Origin: Erythroxylum novogranatense
Taxonomy: Eukaryota; Streptophyta; Magnoliopsida; Malpighiales; Erythroxylaceae
Length of the DNA: 64,000 nucleotides
Direction of reading: 5' to 3'
Assembly: GCA_029891385.1 (NCBI GenBank)
Contig: CM057233.1
Coordinates: 13,767,460 to 13,831,459, forward strand
Of this stretch, positions 1-10,270 are shown piece after piece (within the stretch, counting starts at the first letter, position 1; every line of letters starts with the position of its first letter). The translations under genes were made by a program, and so were the position numbers. The notes under the pieces are model-generated. The model saw nothing but the letters and a program-made list of their open reading frames with translations. It was not told the DNA's origin and did not search any database.

Positions 1-1075
1 TTTGGTAGCTAAGAGTTGTTAAAGTGGAGTGCAGGTGCTGCCAAAAATGATGGATTTGTATTAGCAGAAACTTTGAATCTATATGTGCCCTGTATAGAGT
101 TTGATTTTGTCCTTTTGATCTTCATGAAAGTTGTAGAGCGTTCTTTTACCTTTCCATAGACACCACGTTTGCTCAATTCGGAGTTTTGGGTCAAAAGTTA
201 TGGTGTTTGAAAGTTATGGTACTGTTTAGGAGGAGCTAGTCGATCGGTCTTGGAGTAAACTTTTCATTTCCTTAGTGGCCAAGCTTGTCTTTGAGTCCTT
301 CTTAAAAATGGTAGAGCTGCCTCTTAGCTTTTCAACGAATCAAACCGTGTCTAATTTGGAGCTCGGAATCAAAAGTTAGGAGGGTTCGAAGTCTGAAAGG
401 TCGGGCTGCGAGGCGATCGGCCCGGGCGGGCGTGGGGAGGCGCTTGCCTCGCGCGGGCGAGCGCCTGCACACCTTTGGGGTCGGTTCTTGGCCAACCGAC
501 CCCTCTTCCTTCTTTTGGCCATAACTTTTTGCATAGACCTCCGATTGAGCTGATTTTTGAAGCGATAGACTCCTAAGAAAATTTTCTATCTTTTTATACT
601 GATTGGTCGGCATTGCTTTCAAATTGTAAAAAATGGTTTGAAACAAAGTGTGATGGTCGGTCAATAAAGTCTGAATATACTTCAGTGATTTTTAAATATC
701 TTGAGCTATAGAGCTCTGATCGAGTCGATTCTGGTTTTAAATTAAACTAGAGGCATAGATTTACAAGTTTTATGAAAGAACCAATTGACAATTTAGCCTA
801 AAAAACCTTCAAATTCTGATGCAAAGTCAGTAAAGTGTTCAGTTTTGACTATTTTCTTTAAAAAGTATTTGAGCATAAATTTTTCATTTCTAATCCGAAT
901 TGAGCGATTTCAGTGGCGTTAGAATCTTTATATCATGAGGAACAAAATTTTCTTAAAAAGCCAAGCCGAATCTTTCTGTTGGAGGTTTCCCTAATTTTGG
1001 TCAATATTGTTGTCAATTTTGGGTCTTCTATGCTTGTGTGTTCCGACTGTTGGGCCTCGGAGAAGGGGTCCAACA
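1..1075 (+). repeat. 5' LTR (3' part) of Tekay-type Ty3 element A
   Basis: This is the last 1,075 bases of an LTR whose start lies before the window. It aligns along its length with 11757-12824, the end of the 3' LTR of the same element. It ends in GGGGTCCAACA, followed by five bases and a primer binding site for initiator-Met tRNA. A hand count over the first 140 aligned bases gives about nine mismatches between the two LTRs, so the insertion is not recent. It contains a GC-rich palindromic cluster at 405-475 and several degenerate repeated modules (see findings). Confidence 0.9.
405..503. repeat. GC-rich palindromic cluster and 10-bp inverted repeat in LTR
   Basis: Bases 405-475 are a GC-rich island of short, partly self-complementary CpG words (GCGAGGCG, GCGCGGGCG) in an AT-rich LTR. 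Directly after it is a perfect inverted repeat, GGGGTCGGTT (477-486) and AACCGACCCC (494-503), with a 7-base loop. The inverted repeat is identical in the 3' LTR (12225-12251), whereas the cluster itself has changed between the two LTRs. Confidence 0.8.
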
Positions 1076-1080
1076 TTGTT

Positions 1081-1092
1081 TGGTATCAGAGC
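1081..1092 (+). other. Primer binding site (initiator Met tRNA), element A
   Basis: TGGTATCAGAGC is the standard complement to the 3' end of plant initiator-Met tRNA. It lies five bases after the CA that ends the LTR at 1075. It fixes the LTR boundary and the plus orientation of the element. Confidence 0.92.
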
Positions 1093-1269
1093 TTAGGTTC
1101 ACTCCTAGGCTTAGGATGCATAGTAGGGAAATTTTTTTGCTATGTGATTAAATTTTTGCATTATGAATTGATTGTTTGTATTAAGTGATATGCATATCAT
1201 GCATACATATAGAAACTAAGATTAAAACGAATTGTAGCTAATCATAAATGTTCTCATTGAAGGAGTAAG

Positions 1270-2099
1270 ATGCCACCTCGTAGAAGGACACGAGGAGTTC
1301 TGCAAGGTTCAATTGCACCTGACTCTCCACTGAGAGAGGAGAGCACGGATGAGTCCGTAGTCCTAGGAGTGGCTGAGGTTTCTCGAGGGCAGAATAGTGA
1401 GCTCCTCCGATCGCAGACACAGCAGTCGCCTAGTCAGTCTGAGCAAGTGCCTGCTCTTGACCCAAGATTGTTCCAGGCATTTACCCAAGCCTTTGTTCAG
1501 GCTATGGGTCAAATGCCACAAGCTTCTGGTTCAGCCCTAGTTAAGAAGGGGAGACAGTTTGATAAGTTGAGGAAGTATGGAGCAGTGGACTTCTACAGGA
1601 CCACAGATCCTGAGGAAGCCGAGACCTGGTTGAGGAAGACCGAGAGGGTCTTGGATCAGATGGAGTGCGAGGATGATGAGAGGGTGGTCTATGCTGCCAG
1701 TTTACTCCAGGGTGGTGCCTTGCATTGGTGGGAGCGTGTACCGGGGAGTCAGTTGAAGCCGATAGGGTTGACATGGGAAGACTTCCTGGCTGTTTATAGG
1801 AAGAAGTATCTATCCGAGGTGTACATTCAGCAGAAGCAGAGGGAGTTTCTGAGTCTCACCTAGAGAGAGATGACAGTTGCTGAGTATGAGCGCCGGTTTA
1901 CTTAGTTGTCAAGGTATGCTTCGGAGATGATGTTCAGTGAGGCTGCAAAGTGCTGCTGGTTTGAGTCGGGCCTGCACCTAGCTATCAGAGAGAAGGTGGT
2001 AGTGCAGAACTTTGGCATTGAGAAGCAGCATTGAGAGTTGAGAACATCGAGAACATTAAGAATGCAGTTAGCTAGAAAAGAAAGGGAAGAGAGCAGTTC
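1270..2099 (+). pseudogene. gag: gag, N-terminal part (Ty3, Tekay-type), broken
   Basis: The frame opens with ATG at 1270 (MPPRRRTRG), followed by an acidic, glutamine-rich stretch and then the retrotransposon gag domain, recognisable by FYRTTDPEEAETWLRKTE, the GGALHWWERV region and TWEDFLAVYRKKYLSEV. It stops at TAG 1861-1863, but homology continues in frame (MTVAEYERRFT) past a second TAG at 1903 and a TGA near 2032. The second stop falls where relatives have glutamine, as expected from C-to-T change. A solo LTR at 2100 separates this piece from the rest of gag at 3284. Capsid function is inferred from the family; this copy cannot make it. Confidence 0.88.
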
Positions 2100-3278
2100 A
2101 GTTGGGTCCCAGACCCTCCACAATTGGTATTGTCCTCTTTGGTCTTCCCTGGGAATCGATCCCCTGACCTCAAGGTTTTGCTGCACCCAGTGCACGCCTC
2201 CACTACCATTGAGCCAATTGGCATTAAAGGTCTCCATCCGACTTCCATCTAAATTCCCGAACCCTTCGAAACAAATTCCAAACTTCCCTTCTTCATACAA
2301 CTCGTAGTCCTTAATTTCTAGATCACAACGAATCCAAAATCACCTCGGACATCTACACCAAAAGATATGCCCAAAAATGTAAAAATTTCACTTTCGAAAA
2401 CAGGGGGGTCGCTGCGGCGAACGACCCTGCTCGCCGCGGCGTGCTCATCACCCGCACGCTGCACACGGCGTGTCACCCATCTCCAGACGCCGCTGGCGCG
2501 TTCTTCAAGACGTCGCGACGCAGTACGCCATGGCGTGCACATGATGCACGTGGCGTGTCACCCAATCTCCGTGACGCCAAGGCGTGCTCTTGCAAGACGT
2601 CATGACGTGCGAATGGTCTGAGTGCGACTCAACCCCTATTTTCTACATTTTCTGACTTCCATTTCTTCCCAAACTCAAATGCAACACACATAAGTCTTAG
2701 ATCAAGTCTCAAGCTACATTTCTAACCCATTAACAACTCAAAAATCAAGCATAAATGCATCAACCCAAGGATCTACTCATCTATTCACCCAAAAAACCCT
2801 AAATCGTCGATTTTGCTACATATCCAACATATCTAAGTTTAAAGCTAACCATAACAAGTTAGATCTAACTTAAACTTACCAGGAAACGTCTTTAATCTAC
2901 CGAAAATTGCTGAAATCGCAAAACTCTTTCTTCTTCTCCTCTTCCTTCACCGACGACACTATTCCCTTTCTTTTCTCTTCTATTTCTTTCTTTCTTTTCC
3001 TCTTCTTCTTTTCTTTTCTCTTAACCTAAGGCATGGGACAAAGACCAACTTACCCCTCTTTACAAGCCTAAACCCATTCAAACCTAAGCAATCTTCCTAA
3101 AATGCCCTTACACACTTTTACCCTATAATCTCCATGTAAAACCACATCATAACGAATTAGGCTCAAATAAACCGAATTTATGCACTAATACTCCCAATTT
3201 ACTCAAACTAAGGCATAAAACTACAATTATCACAATTCATGCTTAATATCATCATAAAATTTTTTTTGGGGTCTAACA
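2100..3278 (-). mobile_element. Solo LTR L inside element A gag, TSD AGTTC
   Basis: The insert is 1,179 bases, flanked by AGTTC at 2095-2099 and again at 3279-3283. Removing it rejoins the gag reading frame. In minus orientation it begins TGTTAGACCCC and ends GGGACCCAACT, where the last base has mutated from A. It has no coding region or second LTR, so it is a solo LTR left by unequal recombination. In the sense direction it has a purine-rich leader (3020-2940), a GGTAAGTTT donor-like site near 2880 and a CpG-palindrome cluster at 2404-2625. Confidence 0.85.
2404..2625. repeat. CpG-palindrome cluster in solo LTR L
   Basis: This dense cluster of short GC words includes CGCCGCGGCG, GTCGCGAC, GGCGTG repeats and the related CACGTGGCGTG. 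Two blocks repeat the pattern GGCGTGTCACCC(A) followed by CGCCG or CGCCA. It is sharply GC-rich compared with its flanks. Confidence 0.75.
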
Positions 3279-3283
3279 AGTTC

Positions 3284-4405
3284 AGGAGGGGAGGTGGTAC
3301 TTCTATTCTTGAGAGAAGTGCCAGAACCTTTCCTGTGCAGTCTGAGGTGAGAAGCAGCGGTGCGAGCCGACCTAGGCCTATGAGGACTTCTACTGTTTCT
3401 CACCAAACCTCAACGGTGGGCAGCAGTAGAAGAGGAGATGGGGAGAGGCCACCTTTTCCCAAATGTGAGCACTGTGGGAATCTCCATAAGGGAGAATGTC
3501 GCAGATTGACAGGAGCATGCTTTAATTGTGGGCAGAGAGGACACATAGCCAAACAGTGTCCTAAGCCGGATAGAAGAGAGGGATCACAGATGCAAGCTTC
3601 TAGGAGGACAGAGATAGCGGGACAGAAGGCTGTGACTGAAGTGGGTAGCTCTGGAGTGCCTAAGAGAGCTCATCCTCTAGACAGATCCAGGGGGCAAGCC
3701 CCAGCTAGAGTTTTCGCAATGACTCGAGAGGAGGCAGAGACAGCTCCAGAAGTGGTGATGGGTATGGTAAAATTGTTTGATGATGATGTTCTTTCTTTAA
3801 TTGATCCGGGTTCTACTCATTCTTTTGTGTCGTTGGGTAGGACTGTGCCTAGGAAGAAGTTGAGCCCATTGGATACTCCGCTGACGGTGAGTACTCCGAT
3901 CGGCCAGTATATTATTATCAGTCAAGTGTATAGAGAGTGTGAGATAGGGATTAGTGGAGGAAAATTTGTGGTAGACTTGATGCCCTTGAAGATGGGAGGA
4001 TTGGATGTGATCCTAGGTATGGATACATTAGAGAAGTATCATGCCAATTTAGACTGCAAGCAGAAGACAGTGGAATTCGAGCTAGAGGATGGCAGAAAAG
4101 TGGTATTCATGGGAGATAGAAAAGTTAGTCCTCCTCGGATTGTTTCGGCGATGACAACAGAGAGAATGATGAGTAAAGGGTGTGAAGTATATTTGGCCTA
4201 TGTGTTAGACACGAAGGCAGATAGAGGGAGGTTGGAAGACATTCCTGTAGTCAGGGAATTCTCGGATGTCTTTCCCGAGGAATTGCCAGGACTACCTCCA
4301 CCTAGGGAAATTGAATTTCTCGTTGAGCTTCTTCCAGGTACTACGCCGATTTCAATTCTGCCTCACCGATTGGCCCCGACGGAATTGAAGGAGCTTAAGG
4401 AATAA
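3284..4405 (+). pseudogene. gag-pro: gag C-terminus (zinc knuckle) and aspartic protease, element A
   Basis: This continues gag after the solo LTR. A basic, serine-rich linker is followed by a CCHC zinc knuckle (CFNCGQRGHIAKQC, near 3517-3560), the nucleic-acid-binding part of gag. Next comes a retropepsin-like protease with active-site box DPGSTHSF (about 3808-3832) and the downstream LDVILGMDTL motif (about 3999-4028). The frame then enters the linker before RT (FPEELPGLPPPREIEFL) and ends at TAA 4403-4405, where relatives have a glutamine codon. Read-through would continue directly into RT. The ATG at 3239 lies in the inserted LTR and is not a real start. Confidence 0.88.
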
Positions 4406-6376
4406 TTGGAGGATTTATTGGAGAAGGGTTACATTAGGCTGAGCTCTTCGCCTTAGGGAGCTCCGGTTCTTTTTGTGAAGAAGAAAGATAGGTCGTTGCG
4501 GATGTGTGTGGATTATAGGAAGCTGAATCATGCCACCATTAAGAACAGATATCCGCTCCCACGCATAGATGATTTATTTGACCAACTGCAAGGGGAGAGA
4601 GTCTTTTCCAAGATAGATTTGAGATCGGGTTACCATCAGTTGAGGATTAAGGAGCATGAGGATCATTTGAGAGTTGCCTTGGAGACCTTGAGAAAGAATG
4701 AATTGTATGCCAAATTCGACAAATGCGAATTTTGGTTAAGAGAAGTAATATTTCTTGGGCATGTGATTTCAGAGCGTGGAGTGCATGTGGATCCACAAAA
4801 GATAGAAGCTGTGGTTAAATGGGAAGCACCTAAGAATGTAGCTAACGTGAGAAGTTTCTTGGGATTAGCTGGATTTTACAGGAGGTTTGTGGAGGGCTTT
4901 TCTATGATAGCTGCTCCACTTTCCAAATTGACGAGGAAGAATCAGAAATTTGAGTGGACTGAGGAGTGCCAGAGCAGTTTTGAGGAATTGAAGAATAGGC
5001 TTACTACTGCACCGATTTTGACGTTACCCTATGGTGATGATGGATACATTGTATACAGTGACGCTTCTAGGAAGGGTTTAGGGTGTGTACTGATGCAAGG
5101 AGAGAAAGTGATTGCCTATGCTTCTAGGCAATTAAAGCCCTATGAGATGAACTATCCTATTCATGACTTGGAATTGGCTGCTATAATTTTCGCATTGAAG
5201 ATTTGGAGACATTACTTGTATGGAGTTACCACTAGGGTGTTTACAGAACATAAGAGTCTTAAGTACTTGTTGACTCAGAAAGAGCTGAATTTGAGACAGA
5301 GGCGATGGTTAGAATTGTTGAAAGAATATGACTTGATGATAGATTACCATCCGGGGAAAGCTAATGTGGTAGCCGATGCACTGAGTAGGAAGTCCACTAT
5401 GGCACATGTGAAAACGGTGTATCTTCCCTTGTTGAAGGAATTAGCCAAGCTTGGTGTGACGTTGAGACAAGTTAAACCTGGTTGTGTCTTGGCACATTTT
5501 AGAGTGAGACCAGTATTGAAGGAGAAGATTAAAGAATTGCAGGAACGGGATGAGTACTTGAGCAAGCTTAGAGAAGAGGTAAAGAATGGAAAACCTTCTG
5601 AAGTAGAGGTAAAGGAAGATGGATTGATGGTTATGGGCAATAGATTGTGTGTTCCAGACATGTTAGAGCTGAAGGATGAGATCCTTGATGAGGCGCATAA
5701 TGCTCCGTATGCAATGCACCCAGGGAGTTCTAAGATGTATCGGGATTTGAAAGAGAATTTTTGGTGGAAGGGAATGAGGAAAGATGTGGCAGAGTATGCT
5801 AAAAGATGTTTAGTGTGTCAGCAAGTGAAAGCTGAACACCAAGCACCTTCAGGCAAGCTTAATCCATTGCCGATTCCAGAATGGAAATGGGAAAAGATTA
5901 CCATGAATTTTCTGATGGGATTACCGAGGACTAGTAAGAAGCATGATGCTATATGGGTGATTGTTGATAGGTTGACCAAGTCAGCACACTTCTTGCCAAT
6001 TAGACAGACAGATTCCTTGAATATTTTGGCTAAGAAGTATGTGGATGAGGTAATCAGACTTCTTGGGATTCCAAGCTCGATAGTTTCTAATAGGGATCCT
6101 AGGTTTACCTCCAGATTTTGGGAAAGTTTACAGGAGGCTCTGGGGACTAGATTGCATTTCAGTATAACTTTCCATCCGCAGACTGATGGACAATCGGAGA
6201 GGACGATATGGACCTTGGAGGCAATGTTGAGAGCTTGTGCTTTGGATTTTAAAGGTTCGTGGGATGATCACCTACCTTTGATTGAGTTTGCTTACAATAA
6301 TTCCTATCACTCGGGAATTCAAATGGCACTATATGAAGCTTTGTATGGTAGGAGATGCAAAACTCCTATTTGTTAG
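4406..6376 (+). pseudogene. pol: pol: RT (active site deleted), RNase H, integrase of element A
   Basis: After TAA 4403 and a TAG near 4454 (tryptophan in relatives), the frame is open from 4475. RT starts with the [22 protein letters not shown] region and LRSGYHQLR. The sequence then jumps directly to [16 protein letters not shown], so the segment carrying the YVDD-type catalytic motif is absent. RNase H follows ([15 protein letters not shown] about 5055-5100, [21 protein letters not shown] near 5390). The integrase has an HHCC zinc region (near 5715-5820) and catalytic D, D and E within [26 protein letters not shown] and [11 protein letters not shown]. The frame ends at TAG 6374-6376, a tryptophan position in relatives. 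The deletion makes the copy incapable of reverse transcription. Confidence 0.9.
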
Positions 6377-6994
6377 GATGAGGAAGGTGAAAGGAAGCTT
6401 GTAGGACCTAAATTGGTACAGATTACAGTCGATAAAGTTAAGTTAGTGAGGCAGAGGCTTAAAGTAGCTCAAGATAGGATGAAAAGTTACACGGATGCCC
6501 ATAGGAAAGAGATGGAATTTGAAGTGGGAGAAAAGGTGTTTCTTAGAGCTTCTCCATGGAAAGATGTTTTGAGGTTTAGCAAGAAGGGCAAGCTTAGCCT
6601 GAGGTACATAGGCCCATATGAGATCATTGAGAAGATTGGGCCTTTGGATTATAAGTTAGATTTGCCATTGGAGTTATCTAAGATTCATAATGTGTTCCAT
6701 GTATCGATGCTGAGGAAGTACAGATCGGATCCTTCACATATTGTTCAACCTTCAGAGGTTCAGTTGAGAGAGGATTTGACTTATGAGGAGTAACCAGTGG
6801 AGATCTTAGATTCAAAGGAAAAGGTGTTAAGGAATAAGATTGTAAAGCTGGTTAAGGTCTTGTGGAGAAACCATTCTACCGAAGAAGCAACTTGGGAGCC
6901 TTTAGAAGCCATGAAGGAGAAGTACCCATACCTCTTCATGGACTCAGGTAAGGATTTCGAGGACGAAATTCTTTTAGGAGGGGAGAATTTGTAA
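6377..6994 (+). pseudogene. Integrase C-terminus with chromodomain, element A
   Basis: The integrase C-terminal region includes VGEKVFLRASPWKDVLRFSK and LRYIGPYEIIEKIGPLDYKL (about 6527-6660), then HNVFHVSMLRKY. After TAA 6791-6793 comes a chromodomain-like tail (VLWRNHSTEEATWEPLEAM, about 6858-6915) ending in KYPYLF. This C-terminal chromodomain assigns the element to the chromoviruses, most like the Tekay/Del lineage. Such domains are thought to direct integration to heterochromatin, which fits the nested setting. Confidence 0.87.
6976..6987 (+). other. Polypurine tract of element A
   Basis: AGGAGGGGAGAA precedes the point where the 3' LTR should start. The LTR is displaced to 9705 because solo LTR K entered two bases further on. 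Splicing out 6990-9704 puts the tract directly before TGTTGGG, the correct start of this LTR. Confidence 0.85.
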
Positions 6995-8126
6995 CACCCA
7001 AATACCCCCTGGGAGGATACATGGACGCCACCCAAGATAGGACAAACAAATCAAAACGTTTCACACATGCATTTTTAAGAAAAACTAAACGTAACATACA
7101 TATAATACATCTCATAATTTCAAAAACAAATCCAAAGAATATTTACAGGCCCAAACAAACCAAACAAAATACATTTTCTTTCTTGCACGACACAAAACTC
7201 AGACTCTTTTGGCCACTGCAGATGATTTGTCCCAGTCCTTAATCTCTTCGCTCTGAACCTACACGGGGCAAATCTACCGTTCTAAGCATATAGCTTAGTG
7301 AGTAATAACTAATCTATATTAATTGATTTCAGTAAATAGAAAGAATGCATTTCAGAACAGATTTTTATACTAAATGTAAGCTACGTAACACGTGGAGATC
7401 CTTCGTAATCGTAATATAATTTAGTTTATGTCGTAATCAAATGATATCGAATACAAAACAAATCAAACTTATAAATCCATGAACTGAAGTGGGTAACGGG
7501 ACTTATACAGGAGATACCATAATTAGTATCAGCAGGAGAGACATATGTCTCGATATCAGGAGACACCAAAGTGTCAAATAATGTGAGTAATGCAGACCCT
7601 TCTAGCATGCCTATTTACCCACAACTAGGACTTAACAGTTTTAAAACTGAACAAGGTCATTTCAGACATTTCATGTGTAGGCAAATAGCACTCACAAAAT
7701 TTATCATAAAACAAATTACTTACCTAAAGTATTTACTGAAATTTTCTACCTATATTACGCATGAAATTATCGACCAGACATTTACCAAACGCGCCTTACT
7801 ATTTATTGCCTCGAAGTCCCGGCAATATCCGGCAGTGGTCGTTCCTCTATAATAGGGAACACAGATACAAATCACTATTGTGCATGATTAAAAATTCACC
7901 AATGTATGATGGATATGTAGGATGCATGTTCATGACAAATTTCGGGACCCAACCCTAAATTCTTAACTTAAATTATTAAATCCTTGATTTTTAATTAAAT
8001 CTGAAAATTTACAAATTTCACATAAAGAGGTAGAAAATTTTCTTACGAATCCAACGCTTCGAGAATCAGGTCATTCGGAGGTCGGATGACAAAGATATGG
8101 TCAAAAGAGTGAAGTTTATCACACAC

Positions 8127-8352
8127 AAGTCGACTTATACTTATACAAGTCGACTTACATAACACGACAAGTCGACTTATGCTTACACAAGTCGACTTAT
8201 CCATTAAAACACACACAAGTCGACTTATACTTACACAAGTCGACTTATATAGCACCACAAGTCGACTTACACTTGCATAACTCGACTTATTGAAGAGCGG
8301 AGATGACATATTCATGCAATAAGTCGACTTATACACCACAACAAGTCGACTT
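8127..8352. repeat. Interspersed array of the 10-bp palindrome AAGTCGACTT
   Basis: There are nine perfect copies of AAGTCGACTT (starting 8127, 8147, 8169, 8189, 8217, 8237, 8259, 8321, 8343) and one variant at 8279. All are followed by A and separated by irregular AC/TA-rich spacers. Each copy is a perfect inverted repeat with a central CpG. This is the clearest example of the LTR palindrome arrays in the window. Confidence 0.93.
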
Positions 8353-8724
8353 ATACCACTGTTCATCGTCTTCTTCACCAAACCAGACGTAACAACAAAG
8401 TTTTCTTTCATTTTTCTTTAACTTCATCACTTTAAAGCTAACCTATTTAGCATTTCTAACCTATCAGAATCATCATAAACAACTTTATACTCCAAAGATC
8501 ACAAAACTTAACATTCCAACTTTCTCTCTCTCTCTCTCTACGGTATACTTTCCAAATTCATATTTTTATCCCTTTTTTCTTGGTTTTTACATCTCAATAG
8601 TCTACGGTATCTATCATTTTTCTCCATAAACCACTACATCTCAGTAAGCTCTAGATTTCCGTAAGCTTAAACCTCACACTATAACTCACGTATGTCACTA
8701 AGAAAAACAGAGCATAAACCCAAA

Positions 8725-8726
<2 letters not shown>

Positions 8727-8761
<35 letters not shown>
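8727..8761. repeat. (AT)n microsatellite
   Basis: About 17 uninterrupted AT dinucleotides inside solo LTR K. Confidence 0.95.
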
Positions 8762-8767
<6 letters not shown>

Positions 8768-10261
8768 ATCTTTTAAACCATAACAGAAACACATTTTCTT
8801 CATCAACTTACAGAATCACGGTAGCCTCACTTCTAAACCCATGCATGCATGTTTATATTTACACACACAATAAAAAAACATCAAATCTACTTACATTTCA
8901 TCACCGAATCTTTGCTGCTAAATCCTTCTCATGCATGTATTCAGTTCTAACACAAATCCAGCATCTAAAACATCTTAAAACACTCAATAAAGCTCAAGAC
9001 ATAACTTACTTGAGTCCACAATTACTCTAGCACTGAAAAGGGAGATCAACAACTCAATGGTATAATCAGTTGCTATTCGGTGATGAAGAAAAGGGAAACA
9101 CATCTCAGTGGTGAGTGTTTCCGTAAAGAATGAAAGCTACAGTGGTTCCCTCCTAACTAAGACGTGGGTTTGCTCATTTTAATGCCACCTTTCCTCCATG
9201 CATGATGCCATCTCAAAGTTAACGTGTGGACATGCATGTCTTATGTTCAATCCAGATGTTACTACGCATGTAAAACTCTTGCCATAATGTCATTCGTCCA
9301 TTCATTTAATTATTATTATTTTATTAATAAATTATTCTTTTTAAACAACCAAATACATTGTTTTGAATTCTTATAACAAACAAATACCCAAAAGTTCCAG
9401 ACAACTTCCGAAAATTCACCAAAATTTTGTCATAAAATAATGACTCGTAAAATAAATTTTCAACTCAAAATTAATTCACCATCAATTTCTAAAAATATTT
9501 GAAGTATACAAAAATTACTAAAATTATATTACTACGGTCCGAATCAATCCGAAGTTTCATTAAACCAATTTACCCGAAAAATGTCATGAATGCATGCCAA
9601 AATATTTATGCACAATTAAGCAAATATTCCATATGCAAATAACAAGCATAATTCGTACTAAATTCCCTTAATATTCTAACCCCTAATTTGGGGAGTTACA
9701 GAATTGTTGGGCTTCGAAATTTTTTTATTTTTATTCTTATTTTTTATTGATTTATTGATTTACTTGGCTTATTCTTTATTTTTTCTTTAATTGTTTTAAT
9801 TAAGTATGTATATATATATGTGTATTTGTTGAGTCTTGAAATTAGTTACTATGATTGGGAATTGGAAATTTTAAAGTTAAAGTGAAGGGTTAGAATTAAT
9901 TGGATTAATTGGAAGTAGGCTTGGATGTGTAGAGCCATATGAGACAAAAATAAGGGCATGTGAGAAAAAATGGGCTTTAGAGGTTAATGGGATAAGTAGA
10001 AGGAGGAGAGCCCAAAAGCATTGTAAAAGGAAAAGGGAGAGCTTAAAACTACGTAGTATTGGAGGAGGACTTAAGTTGAGAAATAAATGAGTTAAATGAA
10101 TTAAGTGGAGAGGAAGCAAGTGTCGTAGAGAAAAGAAAAGGAAGAGAAGCCAAAAACGTGAACCAAGGAAAAAGGGGATTCGACCAAGAGGAAAAGGGAG
10201 AGCCGTAGGAAGCTTGAAGGGAGGAAGGAAGAAGAGGAAAAAGAAGAGAAACTACTTGTTG

Positions 10262-10270
10262 AAGGTAAGT
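10262..10270 (+). promoter_or_regulatory. Consensus 5' splice donor in the LTR leader
   Basis: AAGGTAAGT is a consensus plant donor at the end of a purine-rich leader. A matching AG|GAAATCAAGAAAACC acceptor-like site follows at 10524. The same pair occurs at 30254 and 30522 in solo LTR B, and comparable donors occur in the other long LTRs. Use in RNA is inferred, not shown. Confidence 0.5.

Larger units (their letters stand above)
6990..9700 (-). mobile_element. Solo LTR K at the PPT/3' LTR junction of element A, TSD GAATT
   Basis: The insert is 2,711 bases, from TGTAACACCC (6990) to GGGGAGTTACA (9700), flanked by GAATT at 6985-6989 and 9701-9705. In minus orientation it reads TGTAACTCCCC to GGGTGTTACA. 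It has no coding potential and no internal LTR pair, so it is a solo LTR. It carries the AAGTCGACTT array at 8127-8352, a TA microsatellite at 8727-8761 and, in sense direction, a GTAAGTT donor-like site at 9009-9003. Confidence 0.88.

Noticed and set aside
1081..1092. tRNA gene (Met) suggested by TGGTATCAGAGC
   Set aside because: Only the primer-binding complement of the tRNA 3' end is present; there is no cloverleaf.
1541..1774. Minus-strand frame over gag
   Set aside because: Shadow of the plus-strand gag frame of element A.
8127..8352. CRISPR-like array of short repeats and spacers
   Set aside because: The repeats are only 10 bp, palindromic and unevenly spaced, and lie in a plant LTR. 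There are no cas genes and it is not a prokaryotic sequence.
8043..8411. 122-codon minus frame with repeated SRLVVVYKST
   Set aside because: The repetition is a translation of the AAGTCGACTT array inside an LTR; it is not a gene.
6990..9700. Reading 6990-9700 as the 3' LTR of element A
   Set aside because: It does not match 1-1075, is in the opposite orientation and has its own GAATT duplication. The matching LTR is 9705-12824.
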